Origin: Adhaeribacter terrigena
GTDB taxonomy: Bacteria > Bacteroidota > Bacteroidia > Cytophagales > Hymenobacteraceae
Direction of reading: 5' to 3'
DNA length: 64,000 bases
Assembly: GCF_016623615.1 (NCBI RefSeq)
Contig: NZ_JAEHFX010000009.1
Coordinates: 62,001 to 126,000 of the forward strand
Shown here: one piece after another, positions 15,851 through 25,040 of the stretch
Position numbering within the stretch: the first letter of the stretch is position 1
Layout: every line of letters starts with the position of its first letter
Notes under the pieces: model-generated
Told to the model about the DNA's origin: nothing
Databases searched by the model: none
Seen by the model: only the letters and a program-made list of their open reading frames with translations
Made by a program: the position numbers and the translations under genes

Positions 15851-17946
15851 TAACTAATCCGGCTCCAGTTTACCGTATGCTTGCTTAGCGAACGGATGTG
15901 CTGCCGGATATTTTCGTTTTCCGGTTTTTCCATTTTTGGGTCTTCTTCCAGCAACTGCATGGCGGCATAACGCGCTTCCTGCAGAATTTTAGCGTCTTTC
16001 GAAAGGTCGGAAATCAGTAAGTCTAAAACCCCGCTTTGCTGCGTTCCCATCAAGTCTCCCGGGCCGCGCAGCTTCAGATCGATATCCGCAATCTCGAAAC
16101 CGTTGTTGGTACGCACCATGGTTTCTATGCGGATCTTGGTGTCTTTGCCGAGTTTGTAATCCGTCATCAGAATGCAGTAGCTTTGTTCGGCGCCCCGGCC
16201 CACGCGGCCGCGTAACTGGTGCAACTGGCTCAAACCAAACCGTTCGGCACTTTCAATTACCATCACGCTGGCATTCGGCACGTTCACGCCCACTTCAATT
16301 ACGGTAGTTGCCACCATGATCTGCGTTTCATTCCGTACAAAGCGCTGCATTTCGAAATCTTTATCGGCAGGTTTCATTCTGCCGTGCACGATGCTGATCT
16401 CGAATTCCGGGAAGGCCCGTTTGATGCTTTCGTAACCGTCGGTCAGGTCTTTGTAATCCATCGTTTCCGATTCTTCGATGAGCGGATACACAATGTAAAC
16501 CTGGCGGCCCAGCTTAATTTGTTCGCGCATAAATCCGAAAACCCGCAGCCGTTTGCTATCGAAGCGGTGCACCGTTACAATTTCTTTCCGGCCAGCCGGC
16601 ATTTCATCGATCACCGAAACATCCAGGTCGCCGTAAAGCGTCATCGCCAACGTGCGCGGAATTGGCGTAGCGGTCATTACCAAAACGTGTGGAATTACCC
16701 GTGGATTTTTCTGCCACAGTTTAGAACGTTGCGCCACGCCAAAACGGTGCTGTTCGTCCACAATGCAAAGCCCTAGATTCTGGAACTGCACCACGTCTTC
16801 GAGCAAAGCATGCGTACCCACGATCATTTTCATTTCGCCGTTCTGCAGCTGCTCGTGAATTACTTTGCGTTCCGATTTTTTAGTGGAGCCGGTCAGTTTC
16901 CCCAGGTTGATTCCGAGCTTATCGGCAAATTCCTTCAGACCGGTATAATGCTGTTCGGCCAGAATTTCAGTCGGAGCCATTAAACACGCCTGCGCGCCAT
17001 TGTCTACCGCCATCAGCATAGAAATGAACGCCACAATGGTTTTTCCCGAACCTACGTCGCCCTGCAACAGCCGGTTCATTTGCTTGCCCGAGGTAACGTC
17101 TTTGTAAATTTCCTTGATCACCCGTTTCTGCGCGCCGGTCAGGTCGAAGACCATGTGGTTCTGGTAGAATTCGGTAATGGTGGCGGTGTTTTTGAAAACC
17201 TGTCCGAAAAGATCGGCTTTGCGCACTACTTTCTGGCGCAGCAATTTCAGCTGCACGTAAAACAGCTCTTCAAACTTCAACCGGAAACGCGCTGCCTGTA
17301 ATTTTTCGGCACTTTCCGGGAAATGGATGTTCACCAGCGCTTCCTGCTTCGACACCAGTTTGTACTGATCGATGAGGTGTTTTGGCAGCGTTTCCTGGAT
17401 GTGCGGCTTGGCCATGTTCACCAAAACCTGCGTGATCCGGCTGAAAGCTTTACTATCGAGCCGATGTACTTTCATTTTTTCGGAAGTGTGGTAAACGGGC
17501 TGCAGAAAGCCGGTTTCCGTTTTGAGTTCGGCCGTGTCTTCCATTTCTGGATGCGCCATATTCAGGCTGCTGTTGAACAAGGTCGGTTTGCCGAAAGCCA
17601 AATATTCCGTGAAATTCTTGAGCGTTTTATCGAGCCATTTTACGCCTTTGAACCACACCAGTTCTATTTCGCCGGTATCATCCACCAACACCGCGGAAAG
17701 TCTTTGTTTGCGGCCTTCGCCTAAGAGTTGCTTGCGTTTTAAAATGCCTTTGATCTGCACCATCGGCAAATCTTCGTGCAGATCACCGATCTTGTAAACC
17801 TGGGTGCGGTCTAAATACCGGAAAGGATAATGCTGAATGAGGTCGCCGTAGGTGAAAATGCCAAGTTCGGTTTGCAGCAAAGCCGCGCGTTGTGGACCTA
17901 CGCCTTTCAGAAATTCGATCTTGGTATGGAAGAAATTAGACGACAA
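15850..17946 (-). CDS. recG: ATP-dependent DNA helicase RecG
   Basis: A 698-residue helicase that remodels stalled replication forks and Holliday junctions. An N-terminal wedge/OB region (residues about 50-150) precedes the superfamily 2 motor: Walker A GDVGSGKT (296-303), DEQH box (397-400), TATPIPRTLAM (425-435), and motif VI QLRGRVGRG near the C-terminal third. Length and motif order are those of RecG. All key residues are present. An interspersed motif lies just upstream (17955-17983). It is not tightly linked to its neighbours. Confidence 0.96.
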   Translation of the reverse strand: MSSNFFHTKIEFLKGVGPQRAALLQTELGIFTYGDLIQHYPFRYLDRTQVYKIGDLHEDLPMVQIKGILKRKQLLGEGRKQRLSAVLVDDTGEIELVWFKGVKWLDKTLKNFTEYLAFGKPTLFNSSLNMAHPEMEDTAELKTETGFLQPVYHTSEKMKVHRLDSKAFSRITQVLVNMAKPHIQETLPKHLIDQYKLVSKQEALVNIHFPESAEKLQAARFRLKFEELFYVQLKLLRQKVVRKADLFGQVFKNTATITEFYQNHMVFDLTGAQKRVIKEIYKDVTSGKQMNRLLQGDVGSGKTIVAFISMLMAVDNGAQACLMAPTEILAEQHYTGLKEFADKLGINLGKLTGSTKKSERKVIHEQLQNGEMKMIVGTHALLEDVVQFQNLGLCIVDEQHRFGVAQRSKLWQKNPRVIPHVLVMTATPIPRTLAMTLYGDLDVSVIDEMPAGRKEIVTVHRFDSKRLRVFGFMREQIKLGRQVYIVYPLIEESETMDYKDLTDGYESIKRAFPEFEISIVHGRMKPADKDFEMQRFVRNETQIMVATTVIEVGVNVPNASVMVIESAERFGLSQLHQLRGRVGRGAEQSYCILMTDYKLGKDTKIRIETMVRTNNGFEIADIDLKLRGPGDLMGTQQSGVLDLLISDLSKDAKILQEARYAAMQLLEEDPKMEKPENENIRQHIRSLSKHTVNWSRIS

Positions 17947-17954
17947 GGTTGCTG

Positions 17955-17983
17955 AAAACGCTATGGATTTGGGCCGAAAAAGT
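17955..17983 (+). repeat. Interspersed AACGSTA motif upstream of recG
   Basis: AAAACGCTATGGATTT then GGGCCGAAAAAGT, nine bases before the recG start codon, so it should lie in the recG leader. Confidence 0.7.
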
Positions 17984-18059
17984 GCTTTTCGGCTTTCCGG
18001 ATTCTAAGGTAAAATTACGGAATTCCGGACAGGTTTTCAAGCTGAAACACCTGGCGCGC

Positions 18060-18692
18060 TTACAGATCACTTAACTCCCGTTGCAGGTTTTTCCGGGCCG
18101 CTTCTTCATATAGTTGGTAAAAGCTGTCGGTTTTGTAAATACGGGGTTGGTCTAAAAGCTGCTGCAGGATCTTTTTCCGGCCGGGTTTATAAAGAAGATC
18201 CGGAAAAAGACTGTATTCTTTTCGGATCTGCTGGCGGTATTGGTCGTATTTTTCCCAGTCCGAAGCCAGGATATGGAGGTCCAGATCCATGAGCAGGTTT
18301 ATATCAGAATCGGAATGCTGTTCGTGTTTCTTGGTGGCCAGAATGGCTTCGGTAATAAAATGGAGTTGCTGCCGGTTCAGGTCAAGATCTTCCAGAGACA
18401 GCACCGCCAGGTGTGCACTTTTTTCTTCGTTGTTGGTGCTGTTCGGGTCGTAAATGGCATCGTGGTAAAAGATCGCAAACCGGATCTCGTCATAGAGGCT
18501 GAATTTATCCCGGTTTTCGGCGGCCAGCTGCAGCAGTTCCTGAATATGGTCCAGATTGTGGTAATGGCGGTCAGGGCTGGAGTAATAGACTTCCAGGTCA
18601 TGCCAGAGCCTGCGAACCAGGTTCAGGTTTTTGGTAAAGCGGCCAGCCAGTTCCTTCCATTCTTGTTTCGGGTTCAGTTCAGGGTTTTTCAT
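18060..18692 (-). CDS. HD-superfamily metal-dependent phosphohydrolase
   Basis: A 210-residue protein of the HD family (COG4339 type). HYHNLDH (43-49) supplies the first metal-binding His residues, and FYHDAIYDP carries the HD dyad (77-78). A later EEKSAHLA segment follows in the usual place. HD proteins of this group are predicted phosphohydrolases; the substrate is unknown. It is followed by a 114 bp spacer to recG on the same strand, so co-transcription is possible. All expected metal ligands are visible. Confidence 0.85.
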   Translation of the reverse strand: MKNPELNPKQEWKELAGRFTKNLNLVRRLWHDLEVYYSSPDRHYHNLDHIQELLQLAAENRDKFSLYDEIRFAIFYHDAIYDPNSTNNEEKSAHLAVLSLEDLDLNRQQLHFITEAILATKKHEQHSDSDINLLMDLDLHILASDWEKYDQYRQQIRKEYSLFPDLLYKPGRKKILQQLLDQPRIYKTDSFYQLYEEAARKNLQRELSDL

Positions 18693-18859
18693 GGTTCAGG
18701 AATTTTGCTAGGTCTGCTGTTCGTTCTTTACGGTAAGGGGTTAAATGGTTTTCGTGGCTAGCGGCCGGGAAGGTTTTTTAGGTTTTAATCGGCTCAGCAA
18801 AAAGTTGTTGGGGAAAACATTAATTACGACGAGATAACAGCCGCCAATCAATTATGAGT

Positions 18860-19708
18860 TTAAAAACAGGTGTCTATTGGATTGTTATTTTTGTTTTCTG
18901 TTGAGCCGTATTGATAAGCGCAACTGTTTAGCATCCACTTGTATATTGTTTTTAGTTTTGAATAAACCAATTCTGAATCATTTATTAAAATTGTTTGATA
19001 AGCATTATGAAGATTTATCTTGCTAAAAAATTTGATCTTTCCATCCTCAGGAATTACACCATAGACCCGATGGCAAACATCTAATTCATATTGGTTATCT
19101 GCGGTTTTCCGAACTTCTCCATAAACCAAAATGGAACTTTTATTAATGACTGGATCTAATTCTGATCGAATCAATTTTCCTGTTTTAATATCAAAGTTAA
19201 GTTTTCTGAATTCGAAAGAATGAAAGCTCCACTGGTCTTTGTGTGCTAAAAAATCCGAATCTGAAAACCATTTGAAATGACTGGCAGAAGTTGATATATT
19301 CTTAGCTGAGCATAGGAGTTGCCCCAAAGAATAGGAAATAGTAGGTTTACCTTCCGTAAAAAACTCTAAAACAACTAAACTGTCAGTAGGAGAAGCTTCG
19401 CTATAATCATCAACAACAATTATGTACTTACCATTATTGGAAATTAAGGCTGTTTTGGAAGTAAAGTCTCCTTTAAAATTATATAGTTGTTTATTAGTTT
19501 GTGAATTGAAAAGTCCCCAGGTAGTTTCTAAAACGATCTCATATTCCCATCCGGATTCATCTTTCCTTTTTTCTGACTTTTGGTCAATAATGCGAAATTC
19601 ATATTTCCCATTATTACTTTTGAAGCTACTTCGGTAAATACCTTGGTCGGCAAAGCCATAAGGGGTAAGCCAAAAAAACAGGAATATAAGAATTAGGAAA
19701 TTTTTCAA
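18860..19708 (-). CDS. Secreted protein of unknown function, AT-rich gene
   Basis: A 282-residue product with signal peptide MKNFLILIFLFFWLTPYGFA. The mature protein alternates strands and turns (NNGKYEFRI ... NNGKYIIVV ... KTADNQYELDV), suggesting WD/propeller-like repeats, but no family is recognised. The gene is much more AT-rich than recG and gldD on either side and uses many A/T-ending codons, which suggests a later acquisition or relaxed selection. Two Cys pairs occur late in the protein. Start chosen at the ATG that opens the signal peptide. Confidence 0.65.
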   Translation of the reverse strand: MKNFLILIFLFFWLTPYGFADQGIYRSSFKSNNGKYEFRIIDQKSEKRKDESGWEYEIVLETTWGLFNSQTNKQLYNFKGDFTSKTALISNNGKYIIVVDDYSEASPTDSLVVLEFFTEGKPTISYSLGQLLCSAKNISTSASHFKWFSDSDFLAHKDQWSFHSFEFRKLNFDIKTGKLIRSELDPVINKSSILVYGEVRKTADNQYELDVCHRVYGVIPEDGKIKFFSKINLHNAYQTILINDSELVYSKLKTIYKWMLNSCAYQYGSTENKNNNPIDTCF

Positions 19709-19740
19709 TGCTAATTTATCTCAAAGAAGGTTGAAAAAAA

Positions 19741-19764
19741 AGACGCAGCATGCTGCGGCTCTAC
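19741..19764. repeat. Short REP-like palindrome
   Basis: AGACGCAGCATGCTGCGGCT: the centre GCAGCATGCTGC is a perfect 12 bp palindrome. It sits just past the gldD stop and may terminate transcription or be a REP remnant. Confidence 0.5.
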
Positions 19765-19766
19765 AT

Positions 19767-20411
19767 TTACTTCTTCGTTTTCCCCAGCGTTTCGCCCGTT
19801 TTCATATCCGTCCATTCGAGTGTATTGAGCAAATGCACCACATCTTTTTTAATGTATTCAATAACCGGGGCTAAAGAATCGTTGGCCGTGGCAGTGCGGA
19901 AATAAAGCGCGCCGCGCAGAAAATGCTGCGTAGAATCGGAAACGTAGAACTGGAACTGGCTGGGTACTTCGCCGCTCAGTTCGAAAACGAAAGCCGTATT
20001 GCCGTTGGGCGTTTTGATCTGAGCTTCGTCTATAGAATATGCTTTTATCTGGTGCTTCGAGGTTAGTTTACGGGCATCTTCCACCAGGCTGTTAAACGTT
20101 TTCGGGTCGTTATTCAGGGCTTTGTAGGTTAACTGCACGTTGGCTTTGTGGGCCGGGTAATACACGTTTATCCAGTGCGGTTCGCTCAGGCGGCTCGAAT
20201 CGCGCAAAATTTTAGCGTAAGCCGAATACTCGAATTTGTAAGGATGCTTTTCGGTTAAAGGCCGGTATTTAGCCGGCATCAGATCGATGCGGTTATAGCC
20301 TTTGGGTTTGGGTGTATATTCCGGCTCGCAGCCAACTAAAAACGGTACCAGAAACAGGCAGAAAAGTCGGTTTAGCGGGGAGTTATAAAATGTTGTTTTC
20401 AGGATTGACAT
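19767..20411 (-). CDS. gldD: Gliding motility lipoprotein GldD
   Basis: A 214-residue lipoprotein with hydrophobic segment LNRLFCLFLVPFLVGC and lipid-attachment Cys28. The mature start TPKPKGYNRIDL and the following YPFEYS-like block (HPYKFEYSAYAKI) are characteristic of GldD, needed for gliding and T9SS function in Bacteroidota. The gene overlaps the end of gldE by 29 bp, indicating translational coupling; gldE-gldD adjacency is conserved in the phylum. Codons for the hydrophobic core (20339-20368) resemble the interspersed motif. No better downstream start exists before the lipobox. Confidence 0.93.
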   Translation of the reverse strand: MSILKTTFYNSPLNRLFCLFLVPFLVGCEPEYTPKPKGYNRIDLMPAKYRPLTEKHPYKFEYSAYAKILRDSSRLSEPHWINVYYPAHKANVQLTYKALNNDPKTFNSLVEDARKLTSKHQIKAYSIDEAQIKTPNGNTAFVFELSGEVPSQFQFYVSDSTQHFLRGALYFRTATANDSLAPVIEYIKKDVVHLLNTLEWTDMKTGETLGKTKK

Positions 20412-21717
20412 GCACTTTTACGGTTATCACTTTTTTGCTGTCGGCGGCTTCAATTTTGAAACGGTACGGAGCCAGGGTAGTTTCGGCGCCGGTGCGCGGA
20501 ATGCGGGAAAATAATTCGAGCATCAGGCCGGCCAGCGTTTCGTTTTCGCCTTTCACTTCTTCCAGTTTTTCGTATTGGGTTCCGGTAATTTTGCAGAAGT
20601 TATGCAGCGAGGTTTTGGCATCAAAGATATAGGTATTTTCGTCGGGTTGCGAATAAACCAGCTCGTCTTCGTCGTCGAACTCGTCTTTAATGTCGCCCAC
20701 AATCTCCTCAATAATATCTTCCAGCGTTACCAGGCCCGACGTGCCGCCATACTCATCCACCACAATGGCCATGTGCACGTGCATCTCCTGGAAATCTTTC
20801 AGCAGATCGCCCACTTTCTTGCTTTCCGGCACAAAGAACGGCGACCGCAGCAAGCTTTGCCACTTAAAATCCGCTCCGGCATCGAGGTGCGGCAACAGAT
20901 CTTTCATGTACAGAATGCCTTCAATGGTATCAATATCTTCCAGGAAAACGGGCACCCGCGAATAATTATTTTCCTCGATCAGGGGAATAAGTTCGGGCAA
21001 GGTAAGCTGATAGTCGAAGGCAACAATATTGGTGCGGGAACGCATGATCTGCTTGGCCGAAAAGGAACCGAACGCCACAATGCCGCGCAGAATTTCTTTT
21101 TCTTCGCTAGTAGTTTCTTCGCTGATCGTCGCATCAAGGGCTTCCTGCAGATCTTCGATCGGGCTCTGGTTCATTTTCAGGTTAAATTTGCGGCTTACGG
21201 CGGTTTCAGTAGCTAAAAACAAACCGGTAAAGGGGCTCAGTATTTTCTGAAAAAAATTCAGGAAAGGGGCCAGGCTGCGGGCCAGTCCTTCCGGGTGGTG
21301 CGTGTAGTAAACTTTCGGCAGAATTTCGGCCAGGAAAACAAGGGCCAGGAAAAGCAGAAAAGCTACAAAAACAGTAAAGCTGTCGTTTTCGGGGGTTGTG
21401 TTAAAAGCTTGCCAGCTGAACCAGAAAACCAGGCACAGCATAAGTGCATAAGCAAAACTCTTGGCAAAGAAAATGGTAGATAAGGTGCGCCGCGGGTTTT
21501 CCAGTAGTTTCCAGACGCGGGTATCGGTTTTGTTGCTGCTGTGCCGGTAATGTTCCAGCATTTCGTCGGGCAGCGAAAAATAAGCCTTTTCGGCCCCGGA
21601 AAGCAGGGCCGAAAAGAATAATAAAAACGGTATTAAAAGATAGGAAAAAACCTGAATGGTATCGGCCTGCAAAAACAAAGCACTGAGGTTGTTCCAACTA
21701 TAGGGGTCTGGTTCCAA
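20383..21717 (-). CDS. gldE: Gliding motility-associated protein GldE (CNNM/CBS transporter family)
   Basis: A 444-residue membrane protein of the CNNM/CorC (hemolysin-C-like) type. The N-terminal transmembrane block is about 180 residues long (segments near 20-42, 85-110, 115-135 and 150-170). A pair of CBS domains follows (RSRTNIVAFDYQL to KDLLPHL, and FVPESKKVGDLLKDF to GLVTLEDIIEEIVGDIKDE), then a C-terminal CorC-type domain. GldE partners GldD; its transport substrate is unknown. It lies directly downstream of ssb (26 bp) and overlaps gldD, giving the order mutY-ssb-gldE-gldD. Confidence 0.93.
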   Translation of the reverse strand: MEPDPYSWNNLSALFLQADTIQVFSYLLIPFLLFFSALLSGAEKAYFSLPDEMLEHYRHSSNKTDTRVWKLLENPRRTLSTIFFAKSFAYALMLCLVFWFSWQAFNTTPENDSFTVFVAFLLFLALVFLAEILPKVYYTHHPEGLARSLAPFLNFFQKILSPFTGLFLATETAVSRKFNLKMNQSPIEDLQEALDATISEETTSEEKEILRGIVAFGSFSAKQIMRSRTNIVAFDYQLTLPELIPLIEENNYSRVPVFLEDIDTIEGILYMKDLLPHLDAGADFKWQSLLRSPFFVPESKKVGDLLKDFQEMHVHMAIVVDEYGGTSGLVTLEDIIEEIVGDIKDEFDDEDELVYSQPDENTYIFDAKTSLHNFCKITGTQYEKLEEVKGENETLAGLMLELFSRIPRTGAETTLAPYRFKIEAADSKKVITVKVHVNPENNIL

Positions 21718-21743
21718 AATGTAATGGTTACGTATAACTTAGA

Positions 21744-22202
21744 TTAAAAAGGAAGGTCGTCTGGTTCTTCCTCGTAAGCCGGCGGCGTGTGCCCTACCGG
21801 TGCGGCGGCGTTTTGCGCAGCAGTGCTTTGCGTGCCGGCGTTAGAGGTGTTGCCTCCCTGGCTGCCATCCGGACGTGCGCCTAACATGGTCATTTCATCG
21901 GCTACAATTTCGGTGGTGTAGCGGGTCTGGCCTTCTTTATCCTGGTAGCTGCGGTTGCGGATCTTGCCTTCAATGTACACCATCTGGCCTTTTTTCAGGT
22001 ATTTCTCTGCCACATCGGCCAAGCCGCGCCACATTACAATGTTGTGCCACTCGGTTTTATCTACGCGCTGGCCGTTTTTGTCTTTATAGCTTTCAGAAGT
22101 TGCCAGTGAAAAAGTGGCTACGGCTACATTATTTTCTAAATGGCGTACTTCCGGGTCTTTGCCCAGGTTGCCCACTAATATTACTTTGTTAATTCCTGCC
22201 AT
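21744..22202 (-). CDS. ssb: Single-stranded DNA-binding protein
   Basis: A 152-residue SSB. An N-terminal OB fold ([20 protein letters not shown], then [23 protein letters not shown]) is followed by a flexible Gly/Ala/Gln-rich linker and the acidic tip EEEPDDLPF that recruits partner proteins. Length and tail are typical. It is the first of ssb-gldE-gldD on the minus strand; a -7-like TATATTTC lies at 22242-22249 on that strand. Confidence 0.96.
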   Translation of the reverse strand: MAGINKVILVGNLGKDPEVRHLENNVAVATFSLATSESYKDKNGQRVDKTEWHNIVMWRGLADVAEKYLKKGQMVYIEGKIRNRSYQDKEGQTRYTTEIVADEMTMLGARPDGSQGGNTSNAGTQSTAAQNAAAPVGHTPPAYEEEPDDLPF

Positions 22203-22275
22203 GTTTTTTAATTAGAAATTAAAAATTACGAATTAGAAATTGAAATATAAGAATTAAAATCTGAATGAAAAACTT

Positions 22276-22306
22276 AGTTTTTCAACTTAAAAGCCTACCG
22301 TTTTTT
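22276..22306 (-). repeat. Interspersed AACGSTA motif between mutY and ssb
   Basis: AGTTTTTCAACTTAAAAG then CCTACCGTTTTTT, in the 147 bp gap between the two minus-strand genes. Confidence 0.65.
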
Positions 22307-22349
22307 AGCCGGATCAATTCCAGATCATCAGGTTTTTGAACCTTCAAAT

Positions 22350-23432
22350 TTACTTAAAGATCGCGTCTTTCAGGTAATTGTTTATCAGCACCGGCTTGGG
22401 CAGTGCTTCTATTTCAGATTTCGAATAAAACGACAAGCCTGTGCTATTTGTTACATTTTGGCTTAAAGGAGATTCCAGCAAGATGTGGTAAAAAGCAGCA
22501 AAAACCTTCTGATGGCTCAATACATGTTTGTAGGCCGGCGAAGGCATTTTAATGTTCGGCATGGGCACGTCCTGTTGTAGAATTCCCAGCTCCGCGATCA
22601 TTTCATCTAAACTCAGCGCCTTCGTGTCCGATTCCAGCAAATGAAAATCGTAAAGGCCCTGCCAGATATCGCCGGGCAAACGCTTTTTCAGGTAAAAATC
22701 TTCGCCGAACTGGAATACGAAATAATGAAAATGACGTACGCGCGGGGCCTTGGCTTTGCTTTTGTGCGGCAATACGGTTACCAAACCGTGTTTAAAAGCA
22801 TAGCAATGGTCCTGGAGCGGGCAGAAAAGGCAGTCAGGCATAACCGGCGTGCATTGAATGGCTCCGAACTCCATGATAGCCTGGTTGTAGGTATCTGGTT
22901 CATTTGCAGGCACCAGTTTGTTGGCCAGATCCTGAAACGTTCGCTTGCCCAGCGGGCTCAGAATATCGTCGGAAATACCGAAAACCCGGGAAAGTACCCG
23001 AAAAACGTTGCCGTCTAAAACCGCCACCTGTTCTTTAAAAGCAAAGCTGGCAATGGCCGCCGCCGTGTACGTTCCCACGCCTTTCAATTTCAGCAAATCG
23101 GTATAGTTTTCGGGGAAAAAACCGCCCAGTTCTTCGCTTACAAATTTGGCCGTCTGGTGCAGGTTACGGGCACGGGAATAGTACCCTAAACCCTGCCAGT
23201 GGCGCAATACTTCGTCTTCGGGTGCGTTAGCTAGATCGTGAACGGTAGGGTAGGCGGTTAAAAAAGTATGGTAGTAGGGCAGGCCCTGGTTTACCCGGGT
23301 TTGTTGCAGAATAATTTCAGAAAGCCAGATCGCATAAGGGTTGGTCGTTTCGCGCCAGGGCAGCGGACGGAAATGCTTTTTGTACCAGTTTAAAAGTGTT
23401 TCGGCAAAAAAAGCGGGTTCGGGAGGCAGCAT
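22350..23432 (-). CDS. mutY: A/G-specific adenine glycosylase MutY
   Basis: A 360-residue base-excision repair enzyme that removes A mispaired with 8-oxoG. It shows catalytic Glu39 (WLSEIILQQTRV), the helix-hairpin-helix LKGVGTYTAAAI (115-126), catalytic Asp140 (VLDGNVFRVLSR), and a [4Fe-4S] loop with Cys194, 201, 204 and 210. The C-terminal NUDIX-like domain recognises 8-oxoG. All key residues are intact. The gene starts the mutY-ssb-gldE-gldD cluster and is divergent from the HU gene across 196 bp. Confidence 0.96.
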   Translation of the reverse strand: MLPPEPAFFAETLLNWYKKHFRPLPWRETTNPYAIWLSEIILQQTRVNQGLPYYHTFLTAYPTVHDLANAPEDEVLRHWQGLGYYSRARNLHQTAKFVSEELGGFFPENYTDLLKLKGVGTYTAAAIASFAFKEQVAVLDGNVFRVLSRVFGISDDILSPLGKRTFQDLANKLVPANEPDTYNQAIMEFGAIQCTPVMPDCLFCPLQDHCYAFKHGLVTVLPHKSKAKAPRVRHFHYFVFQFGEDFYLKKRLPGDIWQGLYDFHLLESDTKALSLDEMIAELGILQQDVPMPNIKMPSPAYKHVLSHQKVFAAFYHILLESPLSQNVTNSTGLSFYSKSEIEALPKPVLINNYLKDAIFK

Positions 23433-23536
23433 TTACAAGTAATTTGAACGCAAAAATACAGATAAGCGCTTTATAATGAAGTAAAAAGGTAATATGAAAT
23501 TTTAGGGGCAATAGTTTTTATATTAAAAATAAGACT

Positions 23537-23544
23537 TACCTTTG
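23537..23544 (+). promoter_or_regulatory. -7 promoter element for HU gene
   Basis: TACCTTTG (TAnnTTTG) with a T-rich stretch about 20 bp upstream as a weak -33; 85 bp before the GTG start. Confidence 0.6.
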
Positions 23545-23628
23545 TGCCCCGATTTGCACGGATTGGATGTTAAAAGGCAGGTTCGGGCAGCTCAAAAAAG
23601 AGAAAACTAACTTAAACGAATAAATAAA

Positions 23629-23934
23629 GTGACAAAAGCAGAAGTAATATCAGAAATTGCTGACAAGACCGGAATTGAGAAATCTGATGTGCAGGCGACC
23701 GTAGAAGCGTTTTTCAAAGTGGTGAAAGATTCTATGGCAGACGGGAACAATATTTACGTAAGAGGCTTCGGCAGCTTTGTCAATAAAAAAAGAGCTCGTA
23801 AAGTAGCGCGTAACATCTCTAAAAACACCTCTATTATCATCGACGAGCATTTTATTCCAAGCTTTAAGCCGTCTAAAACCTTCGTACAGAAGATAAAAAA
23901 CAGCAAAAAGATCAAGGAAGCGGTAGCAGCCTAA
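23629..23934 (+). CDS. HU/IHF-family nucleoid protein
   Basis: A 101-residue DNA-bending protein. It starts with GTG (VTKAEVISEIADKTGI, translated as Met). The conserved arm region reads IYVRGFGSFVNKKRAR (residues 43-58), followed by the DNA-embracing ribbon ending in IPSFKPSK. The C-terminal extension KNSKKIKEAVAA is common in Bacteroidota members. Its place upstream of the RNase G gene is conserved in the phylum, although two genes are inserted here. GTG is accepted because no ATG precedes the conserved N-terminus. Confidence 0.93.
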   Translation: MTKAEVISEIADKTGIEKSDVQATVEAFFKVVKDSMADGNNIYVRGFGSFVNKKRARKVARNISKNTSIIIDEHFIPSFKPSKTFVQKIKNSKKIKEAVAA

Positions 23935-24003
23935 GGAATTTTGCGTATTTTTGCGCTTTCAATTGATTTTTAACCAATTAAACGCCGGAGGAAAGTAACC
24001 GAA

Positions 24004-24885
24004 ATGTCAAGATCCCAGATTGTTGTAATAGTTGTTGCATTAGTGCTGGTTATTGGGATGTTCTTTCTGCCGAAGGTGGTTATAAATAAAGAAGATCAGA
24101 AAGCCGACCTTACGGGCGCAACTGCCAACCGTGATAAAGCTGCTGCTACTGAAGAAGAAGATCATTCCGGCCACGATCATGCGCCGGGCGAACACCCTTC
24201 CGATGAACCGGTAGCGCACACGGCTGTTTCGCCGGGCCAGCTGAAAGTAATTGCAGACCTGCGCAAACAATTTGAGAACGCTCCGAGTGCTGCCAGAAAA
24301 ACAGAACTCGCTGCCGAGCTTGGTCAGAAATACCAGCAGATCAGTAAGTTCGATAGTGCCGGTTATTACTACGAAACCGTAGCCAATGCCAAACCTACCG
24401 AAAAGAACTTCGAGAAAGCCGGAAATCAATATTTTGAAGCGTTCAGCTTTGCGGCAACCGAGGAACGGACGAAGTTTTTAAGTGAAAAAGTACAGGCCAT
24501 GTACGATAAAGTGCTTAAAACCAACCCCGATAACCTGGATGCCAAAACCAATCTGGCTATGACCTACATTGCCGGTCCGAACCCGATGCAGGGCGTTGCT
24601 TTGCTGCGGGAAGTGCTGGAAAAAGACCCGAACAACGAGAAAGCGATCTATAATATGGGTTACTTATCGTTGCAGAGCCGCCAGTACGACAAAGCGGCCG
24701 AACGTTTTCGAAAGCTGGTGGAAGTTAACCCGAAAAGCGTGAACGGTAATTTTTACCTGGGCGTTTCTTTAGCCGAAACCGGCAAAAATGCGGAAGCCAT
24801 TGAAGTATTCAAAAAGGTGAAAACCCTGAAAAACGACCCGGAGCTGCACGCTTCGGTAGATGAATACCTGAAAAAGCTTCAGTAG
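24004..24885 (+). CDS. Membrane-anchored TPR protein
   Basis: A 293-residue protein with a single N-terminal membrane segment (SQIVVIVVALVLVIGMFFLP, residues 4-23). A charged, His-rich linker follows (EEEDHSGHDHAPGEHP), then TPR helices to the end (clear units at YDKVLKTNPDNLDAKTNLA, LREVLEKDPNNEKAIYNMG and FRKLVEVNPKSVNGNFYLG). The TPR part is probably periplasmic and binds partners. The His/Asp linker could bind metal, but this is speculative. It lies between HU and the 29-residue ribosomal-type gene, so the four genes HU to rng may be read together. Confidence 0.85.
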   Translation: MSRSQIVVIVVALVLVIGMFFLPKVVINKEDQKADLTGATANRDKAAATEEEDHSGHDHAPGEHPSDEPVAHTAVSPGQLKVIADLRKQFENAPSAARKTELAAELGQKYQQISKFDSAGYYYETVANAKPTEKNFEKAGNQYFEAFSFAATEERTKFLSEKVQAMYDKVLKTNPDNLDAKTNLAMTYIAGPNPMQGVALLREVLEKDPNNEKAIYNMGYLSLQSRQYDKAAERFRKLVEVNPKSVNGNFYLGVSLAETGKNAEAIEVFKKVKTLKNDPELHASVDEYLKKLQ

Positions 24886-24933
24886 TAAAAATTTTGAGTA
24901 AACTTATTTTAATCATTTAAATAACCTAATACT

Positions 24934-25023
24934 ATGCCTTGCGGAAAAAAGAGAAAAAGACATAAGATTTCAACTCACAAGAGAAAGAAACGCCTTAGAA
25001 AAAACCGTCATAAGAAGAAGTAA
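24934..25023 (+). CDS. 29-residue AURKAIP1/COX24 (mS38-like) ribosomal protein
   Basis: Starts MPCGKKRKRHKISTHKRKKR and ends in a Lys/Arg-rich tail: 29 residues, almost half Lys or Arg. This matches the tiny Bacteroidota proteins annotated AURKAIP1/COX24-domain, homologues of mitochondrial small-subunit protein mS38 (family knowledge). It would bind rRNA in the 30S subunit. A hairpin terminator lies 18 bp after the stop. The gene is easily missed because of its size. Position between the TPR gene and rng fits a translation/RNA neighbourhood. Confidence 0.85.
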   Translation: MPCGKKRKRHKISTHKRKKRLRKNRHKKK

Positions 25024-25040
25024 TTAACCGCTTCTTTTAT

